From: CAMEON01 sp963609805
GTDB lineage: Bacteria > Bacillota > Clostridia > Oscillospirales > CAG-272
NCBI GenBank assembly: GCA_963609805.1
Contig: CAVDLN010000037.1
Coordinates: forward strand, 1-15,018
Reading direction: 5' to 3'
Length of the DNA: 15,018 nt
Shown: in pieces, positions 14,660 to 15,018 of the stretch
How the letters are laid out: each line of letters begins with the position of its first letter
How positions within the stretch are numbered: the first letter of the stretch is position 1
Made by a program: the position numbers and the translations under genes
The notes under the pieces: generated by a model
Seen by the model: only the letters and a program-made list of their open reading frames with translations
Told to the model about the DNA's origin: nothing
Databases searched by the model: none

Positions 14660-14977
14660 ATGCGGAAAGACAAGACGGACGCCCGCCGCGGCGGAAAGAG
14701 GCGGTCGGGGGCATGGCGCGTTCTGCGTGTTGTGCTGATCGTACTGGCGTCGCTGATCCTGCTTGCGGTGATAGCCGCGGGCATATATATCGGGCTGAAG
14801 GTAAAGAAATTCAATGATAACAACAGCGGACTGATTGACCGCCCGCCGGTCGAGCGTCCGGAGACCTACAGCCGTCCCGAGACGGAGGAGCCGCTCTCGG
14901 ATCTGGACTATCCGGATGACATTGACCCGGATCAGGAGTACACGTTCCCGCCGGATGAGACGACGGCCCGCCGATGA
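14660..14977 (+). pseudogene. Single-pass membrane protein, N-terminus only (possible LytR-CpsA-Psr type)
   Basis: Residues 1-20 are highly basic, residues 21-46 form one membrane helix (VLRVVLIVLASLILLAVIAA), and residues 47-102 are a Pro/Glu/Asp-rich extracellular linker. This is the N-terminal plan of LytR-CpsA-Psr ligases, which attach polymers to peptidoglycan, and also of other anchored wall enzymes; no catalytic domain is present, so the family is not established. From base 14966 on, the sequence is an exact copy of DUF554-gene DNA: residues 103-105 and the TGA come from that copy, so the visible stop is not the gene's own. The start at 14660 has only a weak GGGAG at 11 nt. An intact gene probably continued past this point. 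Confidence 0.65.
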
Positions 14978-15018
14978 GCAGGGCGGCGAGAATCAGCACC
15001 GAGCCGGAGGTCTCGTTC
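14966..15018. repeat. 53-bp direct repeat, second copy at the window end
   Basis: Identical to 14128-14180 and ending exactly at the last base. It replaces the expected continuation of the membrane-protein gene, which suggests a misassembled contig end. Confidence 0.97.

Noticed and set aside
14350..14823. Minus-strand open frame of 157 codons crossing the divergent promoters
   Set aside because: It starts inside the opposite-strand coding region and spans both promoters; only its last codons overlap the DUF554 start in another frame.
14966..15018. Direct repeat as an attachment site or circular-contig overlap
   Set aside because: A circular overlap would match the window start, not an internal gene, and no integrase or element ends are present.

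Overview
The window looks like a chromosomal piece of a gut-type Clostridia bacterium, most likely Oscillospiraceae or a relative. The signs are high GC, strong Shine-Dalgarno sites of the AAAGGAG type, sigma-A promoters with near-consensus TATAAT boxes and 17-bp spacers, Gram-positive lipoprotein and secretory signal peptides, and a DUF554 protein. No rRNA, tRNA, transposase, phage gene or CRISPR array was seen. Genus-level placement is inference.

Left part (1-3044, minus strand): two paralogous solute-binding lipoproteins in tandem, each with its own sigma-A promoter. The left one runs off the window. No ABC permease or ATPase gene is visible. A divergent intergenic region (about 3045-3236) with a perfect consensus promoter then drives a plus-strand pair: an MFS permease and an ArsB/SLC13-type permease whose start lies 5 nt after the MFS stop. 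Seven exact copies of a heptamer and a strong hairpin follow, shared with the convergent operon.

Centre (5982-13341, minus strand): one apparent transcription unit read right to left. It starts at an extended -10 promoter abutted by a C8/G8 tract. The order is a 1027-aa secreted von Willebrand A protein, a 68-aa small protein, an intrinsic terminator, an HPr-kinase-like ATPase, a PqqD-like protein, a PF14907-type nucleotidyltransferase and the bifunctional NAD(P)HX repair enzyme. Kinase, PqqD and nucleotidyltransferase overlap by ATGA junctions. The kinase/PqqD/nucleotidyltransferase trio resembles accessory genes of peptide-modification (RiPP) clusters such as phosphorylated lasso peptides, but no cyclase, leader peptidase or radical SAM enzyme is present. 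The small protein upstream of the terminator is the candidate substrate. This is the most interesting part of the window.

Right part (13391-15018): a DUF554 membrane protein on the minus strand with its own promoter, and a divergent plus-strand gene for a single-pass membrane protein, possibly a LytR-CpsA-Psr protein. That gene is cut by a 53-bp exact copy of DUF554-gene sequence ending at the last base of the window, most likely an assembly artefact at a contig end.
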